Below are positions 1 to 8,125 of a DNA stretch of 64,000 nucleotides, in pieces. The notes beneath the pieces are model-generated. The model ran no database searches and was not told the origin of the DNA. It saw only the letters and a program-made list of their open reading frames with translations. The stretch is from Puerhibacterium puerhi (GTDB taxonomy: Bacteria > Actinomycetota > Actinomycetes > Actinomycetales > Cellulomonadaceae). The translations under genes were made by a program, and so were the position numbers. Position 1 is the stretch's first letter. Each line of letters starts with the position of its first letter. Location: contig NZ_WUWN01000015.1 of NCBI RefSeq assembly GCF_009846865.1, positions 19,152 to 83,151 of the forward strand. Reading direction: 5' to 3'.

Positions 1-2
1 TG

Positions 3-635
3 GCGGCCGTGCGCGCGCGGCTCGAGGACGACCCGCAGATGCTCGCCCGCGGCCCGCAGGCGGTGCTCTACGCGATCCTCGACGCCGTCGCGGACGGCTA
101 CGCGCCGGTCGTCGCGGGCCTGGAGAACGACATCGACGAGATCGAGACGGACGTGCTGGGCGGCGGCACCGAGGCCTCCCGCCGCATCTACGAGCTGTCG
201 CGCGAGGTGGCCGACTTCCAGCGCGCCGTGCGGCCGCTGCGGCAGGTGTGCTCGGCGCTCGCGCAGGGGTCGGCCAAGTACGGCGTCGACGAGGAGCTGC
301 AGGCGTCGCTGCGCGACGTCGCCGACCACCTCACCGAGGTCGCCGAGCGCGTGGACACGTTCCGCTCCGCCCTGCGCGACATCCTCACCGTGAACGCCAC
401 CCTCGTGGCGCAGCGGCAGAACGAGGAGGCCAAGGCCCAGAACGAGGAGATCAAGAAGATCTCCTCGTGGGCGGCCATCCTGTTCGCCCCCACGCTGGTG
501 GGCACCGTGTACGGGATGAACTTCGACGACATCCCCGAGCTGCACTGGGCCTACGGCTACCCGTTCGCGCTGGCGGCGATGGTCGCGGTGAGCGTCACGC
601 TGTACGGGGTGTTCCGCCTCAAGCGCTGGATCTGA
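3..635 (+). CDS. CorA-family Mg2+/Co2+ transporter, C-terminal part (5' end outside window)
   Basis: This is the C-terminal part of a CorA-type divalent cation channel of the inner membrane. The reading frame is already open at the first base, so the true start lies upstream; the GTG at position 9 is probably internal. About 208 residues are visible, against roughly 330 in full-length family members. They hold a long charged helical region and then two membrane segments near the C-terminus. The hallmark YGMNF motif sits at the end of the first membrane helix, and the protein ends in a basic tail (FRLKRWI). A strong hairpin follows the stop codon. Family assignment is secure; the metal transported is not shown by the sequence. 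Confidence 0.93.
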   Translation, partial: AAVRARLEDDPQMLARGPQAVLYAILDAVADGYAPVVAGLENDIDEIETDVLGGGTEASRRIYELSREVADFQRAVRPLRQVCSALAQGSAKYGVDEELQASLRDVADHLTEVAERVDTFRSALRDILTVNATLVAQRQNEEAKAQNEEIKKISSWAAILFAPTLVGTVYGMNFDDIPELHWAYGYPFALAAMVAVSVTLYGVFRLKRWI

Positions 636-666
636 CGGCGGCGCCCGGCCGCCGGACGGCGCGCGC

Positions 667-696
667 GGCCGGGCATGACATCCGTCATGCCCGGCC
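667..696 (+). terminator. Hairpin terminator after corA
   Basis: A perfect 13-bp stem (arms 667-679 and 684-696) with a 4-base loop lies 32 bases after the corA stop and before the ABC operon. There is no T-run, as is usual in very GC-rich actinobacteria. It is inferred to end corA transcription. Confidence 0.6.
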
Positions 697-767
697 CGTG
701 CAGCTCCCACACGGACCGGTGACGGCACGCACTACCGGCGGGCCCCGGGCGCCGGGAGGCTCGAGCC

Positions 768-1796
768 ATGAGCCCATCACCGAAGCCAGCGACCGCGCCG
801 ATGATCTCGGTCCGCGGGGCCCGGCGCCGCTACGGCGGCTTCGAGGCCGTCCGCGGCGTCGACCTCGAGGTCCACCGCGGCGAGCTCGTCGCCCTGCTGG
901 GCACCAACGGTGCCGGCAAGACGTCGCTCGTCGAGATGATCGAGGGTCTCGCCCCGGCCGACGGCGGCGAGGTCCGCGTGCTCGGCCACGACCCGTACCG
1001 CGAGCGCCGCCGGGTGATCGACCGGGTGGGCGTGATGCTCCAGGAGGCGGGGTTCTCCTCCGACCTCACCGTGGCCGAGACCGTGCGCATGTGGGCGTCC
1101 ACGATGACCAGCCCGCGCCCGCAGGCCGAGGCGCTCGACGCCGTCGCGCTGACCCACCGCGCCGACGTGCGGGTGGCGAGCCTGTCCGGCGGCGAGCGCC
1201 GCCGCCTCGACCTGGCGCTGGCGATCCTGGGCGAGCCGGAGGTGCTGTTCCTCGACGAGCCGACCACGGGCCTGGACCCGGAGAGCCGGCAGGCCACCTG
1301 GCGGCTGGTGCGCAGCCTGCAGGCGGCGGGCACCACGGTGCTGCTGACCACCCACTACCTCGACGAGGCCGAGGCGCTCGCCGACCGCGTCGCGATCATG
1401 AGCGGCGGGCGCATCGTGCGCGAGGGCACCGTGGCCGACGTCGTCGCGGCCGAGCCCGCCACGATCGAGCTCGAGGCGCGCGACGCCGCCGGGCGCACCG
1501 TCGTCGTCGACCCGGAGGACCTGCCGCCGCTGGCCGGTCTCCTCGACGCCACGGTGGACCGCGAGCGGGTGCGGTTGCGCACCGAGCGGCTGCAGGAGGA
1601 CCTCGAGGCCGTGCTCGCCTGGGCCCGCCGCCTGGAGCTGCGCCTGCACCACCTCGACGCGCGGTCGGCGTCGCTGGAGCAGGCGTTCCTGGCCCTCGCG
1701 GAGCGGACCGCCGCCGGCCCCGCACCGTCCGGCACCGCATCGTCCGACGCCGGCACGCCCGCCGCCGGCCCGAACCGACCGGAGGTGGTCGCATGA
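768..1796 (+). CDS. ABC transporter ATP-binding protein (ABC-2 exporter)
   Basis: Nucleotide-binding subunit of an ABC exporter. A Walker A motif (GTNGAGKTS) lies near residue 45, the signature LSGGERRRL near 140, Walker B (LFLDEPTTGLD) near 160 and the H-switch TTHYLDEAEAL near 190. The roughly 130-residue C-terminal extension resembles drug-resistance ATPases of the DrrA/CcmA class. Its stop overlaps the start of the permease in an ATGA, so the two are translationally coupled. A DesK/DesR-like two-component system follows directly, and such regulators often control the neighbouring exporter. The substrate cannot be told from sequence. Confidence 0.92.
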   Translation: MSPSPKPATAPMISVRGARRRYGGFEAVRGVDLEVHRGELVALLGTNGAGKTSLVEMIEGLAPADGGEVRVLGHDPYRERRRVIDRVGVMLQEAGFSSDLTVAETVRMWASTMTSPRPQAEALDAVALTHRADVRVASLSGGERRRLDLALAILGEPEVLFLDEPTTGLDPESRQATWRLVRSLQAAGTTVLLTTHYLDEAEALADRVAIMSGGRIVREGTVADVVAAEPATIELEARDAAGRTVVVDPEDLPPLAGLLDATVDRERVRLRTERLQEDLEAVLAWARRLELRLHHLDARSASLEQAFLALAERTAAGPAPSGTASSDAGTPAAGPNRPEVVA

Positions 1797-2668
1797 GCGC
1801 CGCACCCGTCACCCCGTCCACGGCCTCGACCGAGGCGCACGCCGGTGCGGCCCGCCGCGGCACCGCGTCGCGCCGCCCGGCGGCGTTCTCGCTGCGCCGC
1901 GTGGCCGCCCTGGCCCGGGCGGAGACCCTGCTGCTGCTGCGCAACGGCACGGCGCTGTTCAACGCGGTCGCGATCAGCCCGTTGTTCGTGCTGTTCTTCT
2001 CGACGATCTCGGGCACCCTCGGGCCGGACGCCGACCCGGACGTGGCCGGTCCGCTGATCCTGCAGCAGCTGGCCGCGATGAGCCTGCTGTTCGTCGTGTA
2101 CTACAACCTCACCACCACCTACGTGGCGCGCCGCCAGGAGCTGGTGCTCAAGCGGCTGCTGACGGGCGAGTGCTCGCGGCCCGAGCTGCTGGCGGCGGCG
2201 GCCGTGCCCGCTCTGCTGATCACGGCGGTGCAGCTCGTGCTCGGGTATGCCGCCGTGGCGCTGCTGCTCGCCCCGCCGCCGCTGGCCAACCCGGTGCTGG
2301 TGGTCGTGGCGCTCGTGCTGGTCACCCCGACGCTGGTGCTGCTGGCCGCGGCCACCTCGGGCGTCTCGCGGACCGTGGAGTCGGCGCAGCTGACCACGCT
2401 GCCGGCCCTGGCGGTGCTCATGGTGTTCTCCGGCGTCGTCGCCCCGGCCGGGGGCGGCGGGTTCGACGACGTCGCCCGGTTCACCCCGATGCACGCCGTC
2501 GCGTCGCTGTTCCGGCTCGGCCTGACCGGGACCGACGCCGACGGCGCCGCACTCGCCCTGGGCGAGACGTTCGCCCAGGCCGCGCTGCCGGTGGCGGTGC
2601 TGCTCGCGTGGCTGGGGCTGGCCTGGTACGCCGCCCGGCGGTGGATGCGGTGGGAGCCGCAGCGCTGA
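1793..2668 (+). CDS. ABC-2 type transporter permease
   Basis: Membrane subunit partner of the preceding ATPase, 291 residues. The start is ATG 1793 in the ATGA overlap with the ATPase stop; the first 45 or so residues are Ala/Thr/Arg-rich and cytoplasmic. About six hydrophobic segments follow. The ABC-2 family pattern is visible, with a basic segment after the second segment (ARRQELVLKRLLTGE) and a conserved late pair of helices. The C-terminus is basic. It probably forms a heteromeric exporter with the upstream ATPase. The exported substrate is unknown. Confidence 0.9.
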   Translation: MSAAPVTPSTASTEAHAGAARRGTASRRPAAFSLRRVAALARAETLLLLRNGTALFNAVAISPLFVLFFSTISGTLGPDADPDVAGPLILQQLAAMSLLFVVYYNLTTTYVARRQELVLKRLLTGECSRPELLAAAAVPALLITAVQLVLGYAAVALLLAPPPLANPVLVVVALVLVTPTLVLLAAATSGVSRTVESAQLTTLPALAVLMVFSGVVAPAGGGGFDDVARFTPMHAVASLFRLGLTGTDADGAALALGETFAQAALPVAVLLAWLGLAWYAARRWMRWEPQR

Positions 2669-2712
2669 GCGGGCGCCGGGCGGGGGACTCCGGCGTCGCG
2701 CGCGGTCCGTGG

Positions 2713-2724
2713 CAGGCTGACGCC
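2713..2724 (+). promoter_or_regulatory. -10-like hexamer (CAGGCT) for a leaderless start of the kinase gene
   Basis: CAGGCT at 2713-2718 ends 6 bases before ATG 2725, with no Shine-Dalgarno sequence between. The same [T/C]A..[..]T hexamer at 6-8 bases recurs upstream of many genes in this window and suggests that transcription begins at the start codon. Confidence 0.4.
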
Positions 2725-4020
2725 ATGGACCGCGCGCCCCGCCCTGCCCTGGGACGGGGGATGACCGGCGTCCGCGGCGTCGAGCTGTACACCCGGACCA
2801 CGCTGTACGTGGTCTGCCTGCTCGAGCCGTTCCTCTTCCTCGTCGCCGCCGCGGCCCTGGCGCACGACCCGCCCAGCCCGCCGGTGGCCGGCGCGCTGCT
2901 GGCGCTGGCGCTGGCCCACACGGGCCTGAGCATCGCCGTCCTGCACCTGGGGATGGCGCCGGCGCCCGAGCGCGGGCGGCCCTTCCGGGCCACGCTCGCG
3001 GTCTTCGCCGTCGTCTCGGCGGCCCTCGCGGCGCTCGCCCTGAGCGCGGTGCCGTCGCTGCCCCCGCCGTACGACGGCTTCTGGTACACCGAGGACCCCC
3101 GCTCCGTCGTGCTGGTCACGGCGGGCATGTTCACGGTCGGCGCCGTCAGCCCGGTGCTGCGCTCGCGACCGCTCGTGGTGGGCTCCCTCGCCGCGGCCGC
3201 GGTGGTCGGGCTCGGGCGGGTGCTGGCCGGGGTCCCCGGGCCGGTCGGGATCGCGGTCCTGTCGGCCTTCATCATCACCGCGTCCATGCTCAGCTTCCGG
3301 CTGTCCGTGTGGATCCTCGAGGTGGTGCGCGAGCTCGACGCCGCCCGCGACGCCACGACCCGCCTCGCGGTGGCCGAGGAGCGGCTGCGCATCGCCCGCG
3401 ACGTGCACGACGTCGTCGGGCGCGCGCTCGCCACCGTGGCGGTCAAGAGCGAGCTGGCCGCCGAGCTGGCGCGGCGCGGCGACGCCCGCGCCGTCGACGA
3501 GATCCTCGCCGTGCGCACGCTCGCCCAGGACTCCTCCCGCGAGGTGCGCGGCGTCGTCGCCGGCTACCGCTCGGTCGACCTCGCGACCGAGCTGGCCGGC
3601 GCGCGGTCGGTGCTGGCCGCCGCCGGCATCGCCGTGCGCGTGCTGGGCGCGGTGCCGCCGCTCGACCCGCGGCGCCAGGAGGCGCTGGCCTGGGTGGTGC
3701 GCGAGGCCGTCACCAACGTGGTGCGGCACTCCGCCGCCGGCGAGTGCGTGCTGCGGCTCCAGCAGGCCGACGGCGCCACCGTGCTCACCGTGAGCAACGA
3801 CGGCGTCCGCTCCGCCGTGCGCCCCGGGGCGCACGGCGGGGCGGACGGCAACGGCCTGGCGGGCCTGCGCGAGCGGCTCGCCGCCGTCGGCGGCGGCGTC
3901 ACCACGCGGTTCGACGGCGACCGGTTCGTGCTCACCGCGCGGGTGCCCGCCGTCGTCGAGCCGGAGCGTCCCGCCGAGCCCGCCGGCCCGGCACCCACCG
4001 ACCCGAAGGAGCGCGCATGA
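2725..4020 (+). CDS. Sensor histidine kinase, DesK/NarL-partner type
   Basis: Membrane-bound histidine kinase of 431 residues. Six hydrophobic segments span roughly residues 25-215. A HisKA_3 dimerisation domain with the phosphoacceptor in DVHDVVG (His228) follows, then an ATPase domain with an N-box (EAVTNVVRHS) and a G-box (GNGLAGLRERLAAVGG). The start at ATG 2725 is favoured by a -10-like hexamer 6 bases upstream; ATG 2761 is an alternative. The stop overlaps the response-regulator start in an ATGA. Its position after an ABC exporter suggests membrane or envelope stress sensing, but the signal is unknown. Confidence 0.92.
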   Translation: MDRAPRPALGRGMTGVRGVELYTRTTLYVVCLLEPFLFLVAAAALAHDPPSPPVAGALLALALAHTGLSIAVLHLGMAPAPERGRPFRATLAVFAVVSAALAALALSAVPSLPPPYDGFWYTEDPRSVVLVTAGMFTVGAVSPVLRSRPLVVGSLAAAAVVGLGRVLAGVPGPVGIAVLSAFIITASMLSFRLSVWILEVVRELDAARDATTRLAVAEERLRIARDVHDVVGRALATVAVKSELAAELARRGDARAVDEILAVRTLAQDSSREVRGVVAGYRSVDLATELAGARSVLAAAGIAVRVLGAVPPLDPRRQEALAWVVREAVTNVVRHSAAGECVLRLQQADGATVLTVSNDGVRSAVRPGAHGGADGNGLAGLRERLAAVGGGVTTRFDGDRFVLTARVPAVVEPERPAEPAGPAPTDPKERA

Positions 4021-4622
4021 TCCGCGTGGTGCTCGCGGACGACGAGACCCTCATCCGCGACGCCGTCGCCACCCTGCTGGCGCTCGAGGAGGACATCGAG
4101 GTCGTGGCCGTCGCCGGCTCCGGCACGGAGGCGCTCGCGGTGATCGAGGCCGTGCGGCCCGACGTCGCCGTGCTCGACCTGCAGATGCCCGGCCTGGACG
4201 GCATCGAGGTGGCCGAGCGGGTCGCGCGCAGCGTGCCGGGCTGCGGCATCGCCGTCGTCACGAGCCACGGCCGGCCCGGCTACCTCAAGCGGGCGCTGGC
4301 GGTGGGGGCGCGGGCGTTCCTGCCCAAGACCGTGTCGGCCGGCGTGCTGGCCACCGCGGTGCGGCAGGTCGCCGCGGGCGGGCGGTACGTGGACTCCGAG
4401 CTGGCCGCCGAGGCGATCGCCGCCGGCGACTCCCCGCTCACCGCGCGGGAGGCCGACGTGCTCGAGCTCGCCGCCGACGGCGCGCCCGTGGAGGAGATCG
4501 CCCAGCGGGCCGCCCTGGCCCCCGGCACCGTGCGCAACTACCTGTCCTCGGCGGTCGCCAAGCTCGGCGCGAGCAACCGGCACGAGGCGGTGCGGCTGGC
4601 CCGCGCGCAGGGCTGGCTGTAG
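4017..4622 (+). CDS. LuxR/NarL-family response regulator
   Basis: Cytoplasmic DNA-binding partner of the preceding kinase, 201 residues. The receiver domain shows the acidic pocket (Asp8, Asp9), the phosphorylation site Asp54 in VLDLQMPGLDG, and the conserved Thr/Ser and Lys (TSHG, LPKTV). The C-terminal HTH of the GerE/LuxR type contains LTAREADVLELAADG and the recognition helix region APGTVRNYLSSAV. It starts within the kinase stop (ATGA), so kinase and regulator are coupled. It probably regulates the upstream ABC exporter genes. It resembles DesR. Confidence 0.93.
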   Translation: MIRVVLADDETLIRDAVATLLALEEDIEVVAVAGSGTEALAVIEAVRPDVAVLDLQMPGLDGIEVAERVARSVPGCGIAVVTSHGRPGYLKRALAVGARAFLPKTVSAGVLATAVRQVAAGGRYVDSELAAEAIAAGDSPLTAREADVLELAADGAPVEEIAQRAALAPGTVRNYLSSAVAKLGASNRHEAVRLARAQGWL

Positions 4623-4695
4623 GCGCTCGACGGGCGCCTCGACGGGCACCTCGGTGGCCGTCTCGCGCGGCTGCGGCGGTGTCCCCGGCGGCCCG

Positions 4696-4707
4696 TAGGC
4701 TGGTCCC
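4696..4707 (+). promoter_or_regulatory. -10-like hexamer TAGGCT for leaderless recR
   Basis: TAGGCT at 4696-4701 ends 6 bases before the GTG start of recR, with no Shine-Dalgarno sequence between. The identical hexamer and spacing occur before the amidotransferase gene at 21448. Confidence 0.5.
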
Positions 4708-5307
4708 GTGTACGAGGGCGCTGTCCAGGACCTGATCGACGAGCTCGGCCGCCTGCCCGGGGTCGGGCCCAAGAGCGCCCAGCGCATCGCGTTCCACCTG
4801 CTCGCGGCCGACGCCGGGGACGTGCGCCGCCTGGTCGACGCGCTGACCGAGGTCAAGGCGCGCGTGCGGTTCTGCGAGGTGTGCGGCAACGTCGCCGAGG
4901 CCGAGCGCTGCCGCATCTGCCTGGACCCGCGCCGCAGCGACGAGGTCATCTGCGTGGTCGAGGAGCCCAAGGACGTGGTCGCCATCGAGCGCACGCGCGA
5001 GTTCCGCGGGCGGTACCACGTGCTCGGCGGCGCCATCAACCCGATCGAGGGCGTGGGCCCGGACGACCTGCGCACCGCGGAGCTCATGTCCCGCCTGGCC
5101 GACGGCGTGGTGCAGGAGGTCATCCTCGCCACCGACCCGAACGTCGAGGGCGAGGCCACGGCCACCTACCTGGCCCGCCTCATCGGGCCGATGGGCATCA
5201 CCGTCTCGCGCCTGGCCAGCGGTCTGCCGGTCGGCGGAGACTTGGAGTACGCCGACGAGGTCACCCTCGGCCGGGCGTTCGAGGGACGGCGCGTGGTCGG
5301 CCGCTGA
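4708..5307 (+). CDS. recR: Recombination mediator RecR
   Basis: RecR acts with RecF and RecO to load RecA at gapped DNA. The 199-residue length is typical. The N-terminal helix-hairpin-helix ([20 protein letters not shown]), the four-cysteine zinc finger ([16 protein letters not shown], near residues 55-70) and the Toprim domain ([15 protein letters not shown], then [12 protein letters not shown]) are all present in order. The C-terminal [19 protein letters not shown] segment is the family's Walker-B-like end. A DUF5063 gene follows 30 bases downstream, a common actinobacterial pair. Confidence 0.97.
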   Translation: MYEGAVQDLIDELGRLPGVGPKSAQRIAFHLLAADAGDVRRLVDALTEVKARVRFCEVCGNVAEAERCRICLDPRRSDEVICVVEEPKDVVAIERTREFRGRYHVLGGAINPIEGVGPDDLRTAELMSRLADGVVQEVILATDPNVEGEATATYLARLIGPMGITVSRLASGLPVGGDLEYADEVTLGRAFEGRRVVGR

Positions 5308-5337
5308 GGCCGGCCCGACGAGATTGGGGGGATCCGC

Positions 5338-5907
5338 GTGGGCGAGATCGAGGTGGCGGGCGACCTGCGCGAGGTGGCCGAGAAGACCCAGGGCCACGTG
5401 CGCGCGTTCCTGTCGACGACCACGCAGGTCGCCTCGGGCGCGTACCCGGGCGCGGAGCTGAGCCTGCTGCTGCTGGCCACCAGCGACCTGCTGGCCGCGG
5501 GGGCGCAGCTGGCGGCGATCACCGACGTCGTGCCCGTGGAGCGGTTCGAGCCCGACGCCGGGCCGGACACCGACGTCGACCCCCTGCGCGCCGCGCTGGC
5601 CCGGATGTTCGACGGCTTCGACGACTACGTCGAGATCGTCGACCCGGTCCTCGGGGCCGAGGCCGGGCCCGCCACGCTCTCGGGCGACCTCGCGGCGGTG
5701 GTCGAGGAGCTCGCCAAGGGCCTGCAGCACTACGACGACGGGCACGAGCTCGAGGCGCTGTGGTGGTGGCAGTTCTCCTACCTGTCCTCGTGGGGCGAGC
5801 GCGCGGCGAGCGCCGTCCGGGTGCTGCACGGCGTGCTCGCGCACCTGCGCCTCGACGTCGCCGACGACGTCGCGCAGGAGGCCGAGTACGACGCGCTGCA
5901 CTCCTGA
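5338..5907 (+). CDS. DUF5063-family protein
   Basis: A 189-residue acidic, soluble, mostly helical protein of unknown function. The length, the context directly after recR and the C-terminal DEAEYD-like acidic tail fit the DUF5063 family of actinobacteria. An aromatic cluster (ALWWWQFSYLSSWGERAASA) lies near residue 140. There is no signal peptide, membrane segment or catalytic motif. The GTG start follows a GGGGGATCC stretch that could serve as a weak ribosome site. Cotranscription with recR suggests a link to recombination or chromosome care, but this is context only. Confidence 0.7.
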   Translation: MGEIEVAGDLREVAEKTQGHVRAFLSTTTQVASGAYPGAELSLLLLATSDLLAAGAQLAAITDVVPVERFEPDAGPDTDVDPLRAALARMFDGFDDYVEIVDPVLGAEAGPATLSGDLAAVVEELAKGLQHYDDGHELEALWWWQFSYLSSWGERAASAVRVLHGVLAHLRLDVADDVAQEAEYDALHS

Positions 5908-5981
5908 CCAGCGCCGCCGGGCGCCGGACGGTCCCGGGCGCTTCACCCGCGCGGGTCCGCCCGGCCCCGCCCGCCGGCCGG

Positions 5982-5994
5982 TAGCGTCCGGGCC
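5982..5994 (+). promoter_or_regulatory. -10-like hexamer TAGCGT for the second ABC operon
   Basis: TAGCGT at 5982-5987 lies 7 bases before ATG 5995, which is consistent with a leaderless transcript as for other genes here. Confidence 0.4.
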
Positions 5995-6915
5995 ATGGAG
6001 TCCAGCAGGGGGATCCACGCCGTCGGCGTGCGCAGGGCGTTCGGCGAGGTGCAGGCGCTGGCCGACGTGCGGCTGGAGGCCCGCCCGGGCCGCGTGACGG
6101 CGCTCGTGGGGCCCAACGGGTCGGGCAAGACCACGCTCCTGCTCGTGCTCGCCGGGCTGCTCGTGCCCGACGCCGGGCAGGTGTCGGTGGCGGGCTTCGA
6201 CCCGGTGACCGAGGGCCCGCAGGCCCGGGCCCGGACGGGCTGGATGCCCGACGTCTTCGGCACGTGGGACTCCCTGACGGCGCGCGAGGTGCTCACCACC
6301 GTGGCCGCGGCCTACCGCCTCCCGCGCGACGCCGGCGCCGCCCGCGCCGCCGAGCTGCTGGATCTGGTGCACCTCACCGAGCTGGCCGACGCCCCGGCGC
6401 ACGTGCTGTCCCGCGGCCAGAAGCAGCGCCTCGGCCTGGCCCGCGCGCTGGTGCACGACCCCGACGTGCTGCTGCTGGACGAGCCGGCCTCGGGCCTCGA
6501 CCCGCGCTCGCGGGTGGACCTGCGCGTGCTGGTGCGCGAGCTCGCCGCCCGCGGCCGGACCGTCCTGGTCAGCTCCCACGTGCTCACCGAGCTCGACGAG
6601 ATGGCCGACGACGCCGTGTTCCTCTCCGGCGGGCGCACCGTGGCCACGCAGTCGGTGACCGCGGCGCAGGAGCAGCGGCGCCGCTGGCGCCTCGCCGCGC
6701 TGGACGCGGCCGCGCTGCGCGCCTGGCTCGCCGCCGCGGGCGTCCCCGCGGTCGCGGCCGACGACGGCGCCGTGCACGTCGACCTCGCCGGCGACGCCGC
6801 GGCCGCCGCGCTCCTGCGCGACGCCGTCACCGCCGGCGTGCCGGTCACGAGCCTGGCCCCTGCCGGCGGGCTGCTGGAGCAGGCCTACCTGGCCCTGGAG
6901 GAGGAGCGGCGATGA
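5995..6915 (+). CDS. ABC transporter ATP-binding protein
   Basis: Nucleotide-binding subunit of an ABC-2 type exporter, 306 residues. Walker A GPNGSGKTT is near residue 40, the signature region LSRGQKQRLGLARAL near 138, Walker B VLLLDEPASGLD near 158 and the switch histidine in SSHVLTELDEM near 187. Its stop overlaps a well-placed ATG (6912, with a GGAG upstream) that opens the permease coding region in a different frame from the bulk of that gene; see the permease entry. The substrate is unknown. The C-terminal 100 residues are a family-typical helical extension. Confidence 0.92.
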   Translation: MESSRGIHAVGVRRAFGEVQALADVRLEARPGRVTALVGPNGSGKTTLLLVLAGLLVPDAGQVSVAGFDPVTEGPQARARTGWMPDVFGTWDSLTAREVLTTVAAAYRLPRDAGAARAAELLDLVHLTELADAPAHVLSRGQKQRLGLARALVHDPDVLLLDEPASGLDPRSRVDLRVLVRELAARGRTVLVSSHVLTELDEMADDAVFLSGGRTVATQSVTAAQEQRRRWRLAALDAAALRAWLAAAGVPAVAADDGAVHVDLAGDAAAAALLRDAVTAGVPVTSLAPAGGLLEQAYLALEEERR

Positions 6916-7021
6916 GCACGCAGACCGTCGACCCCGCGGTCCGCCCGCCGTCGTCGGGCGGCCCGCGCCGCCGCGCCGCCGCGGCGGCGTCGGGGCGACC
7001 TGGCGCCTGACGTGGCAGGGC

Positions 7022-8089
7022 GTGCGCACGGTCGCGCAGCTCGAGCTGCGCCAGCGGCTGCGCTCCACGCGCTGGAAGGTCGCGCTCGTCGTGTGGTTCG
7101 TCGTGGTCGGCGCGATCACCGCGCTGGCCGTGGGCGCCCTCGGCGACGTCGGGGACGGGCTCGGTCTGGGCTCCTCGATCTTCGGCATCGTCGTGTTCTT
7201 CGTGCTGTTCCTTGGCCTGATCGTGGCGCCGACGTTGTCGTCCGCCGCGGTGAACGGCGACCGCAACGCCGGCACGCTCGCCACCCTCCAGGCGACGCTG
7301 CTGACGCCCGCGGAGATCGTCGTCGGCAAGCTGCTCGCCGCCTGGGCGGCCGCGCTGGCCTTCCTCGTCGCCAGCGTGCCGTTCATCGTCTGGGCGATCC
7401 TCGCCGGCGGGCTGAACCCGCTGCTGCTGCTGGCCACCCTCGCCGTGCTCGCGCTCGAGCTCGGCGTCGTGTGCGCGATCGGGCTCGGCTTCTCGGCGCT
7501 CGTGACCAAGACGTCCGGCTCGGGCGTGCTCACCTACCTCGTCGCGGGCGCGCTCAGCGTCGGCACGCTGCTGGTCTTCGGCCTCACCGTGCCGGCGATC
7601 ACCGCCGAGGAGCAGGTGCGGGCGTGGGACGTGGAGCAGGGCTACGACTGGGAGTCCGACGAGCCGCCGGTCTGCGAGTGGCAGACCGTGGAGACCACCC
7701 AGGTGCACACCGAGCGCACCTGGTGGCTGCTGGCCGCCAACCCGTTCGTCGTCGTGGCGGACGTGCAGCCCGTCCCGCCGTACGACATCGACGACCCGGC
7801 CGCGACGTCGGCGGATCCCCTCGCCCTCATCCAGACGGGCGTCCGCGCGGCCCGCACCGGCCCTGCCGACGAGGTCGACTGGTGCACGGGCATGCATGTC
7901 TCGTTCGACGCGGACGGCCAGGCGAGCGCGCCCGCCTCGCCCGTGGAGACGCCGGAGCTCTCGACCGCGCCCGTGTGGCCGTGGGGCCTCGGGCTGCACC
8001 TGCTGCTCGGCCTGGGTGCGGTGGCCGTGGCGGTGCGGCGCCTGCGCATCCCGGCGTACAGCCTGCCGCGAGGCACGCGCGTGGCGTGA
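7022..8089 (+). CDS. ABC-2 type permease, probably frameshifted at its 5' end
   Basis: Membrane partner of the preceding ATPase. An N-terminal membrane segment (residues ~20-45) is followed by the ABC-2 hallmark GDRNAGTLATLQATLLTPAE. Several further helices, a roughly 110-residue extracytoplasmic domain (about residues 200-315) and a last helix follow. The open frame's first start is GTG 7022, which has no usable ribosome site. A better start, ATG 6912, overlaps the ATPase stop (ATGA) with GGAG in front but is in another frame and stops at 7010. The codons before 7022 in the permease frame read ATWRLTWQ, so one missing base around 6950-7000 would rejoin the two. This could be a sequencing error or a real lesion. 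Confidence 0.82.
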   Translation: MRTVAQLELRQRLRSTRWKVALVVWFVVVGAITALAVGALGDVGDGLGLGSSIFGIVVFFVLFLGLIVAPTLSSAAVNGDRNAGTLATLQATLLTPAEIVVGKLLAAWAAALAFLVASVPFIVWAILAGGLNPLLLLATLAVLALELGVVCAIGLGFSALVTKTSGSGVLTYLVAGALSVGTLLVFGLTVPAITAEEQVRAWDVEQGYDWESDEPPVCEWQTVETTQVHTERTWWLLAANPFVVVADVQPVPPYDIDDPAATSADPLALIQTGVRAARTGPADEVDWCTGMHVSFDADGQASAPASPVETPELSTAPVWPWGLGLHLLLGLGAVAVAVRRLRIPAYSLPRGTRVA

Positions 8090-8125
8090 CGGCGGGCGCC
8101 CGGCCGACGTCGGGACGGGCGGCGC

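Noticed and set aside
4438..7533. A 1,031-codon open frame on the minus strand, and many other long antisense frames
   Set aside because: It runs opposite to recR and two ABC genes with intact motifs and has the Arg/Ala/Gly/His-rich composition of antisense frames in very GC-rich DNA.
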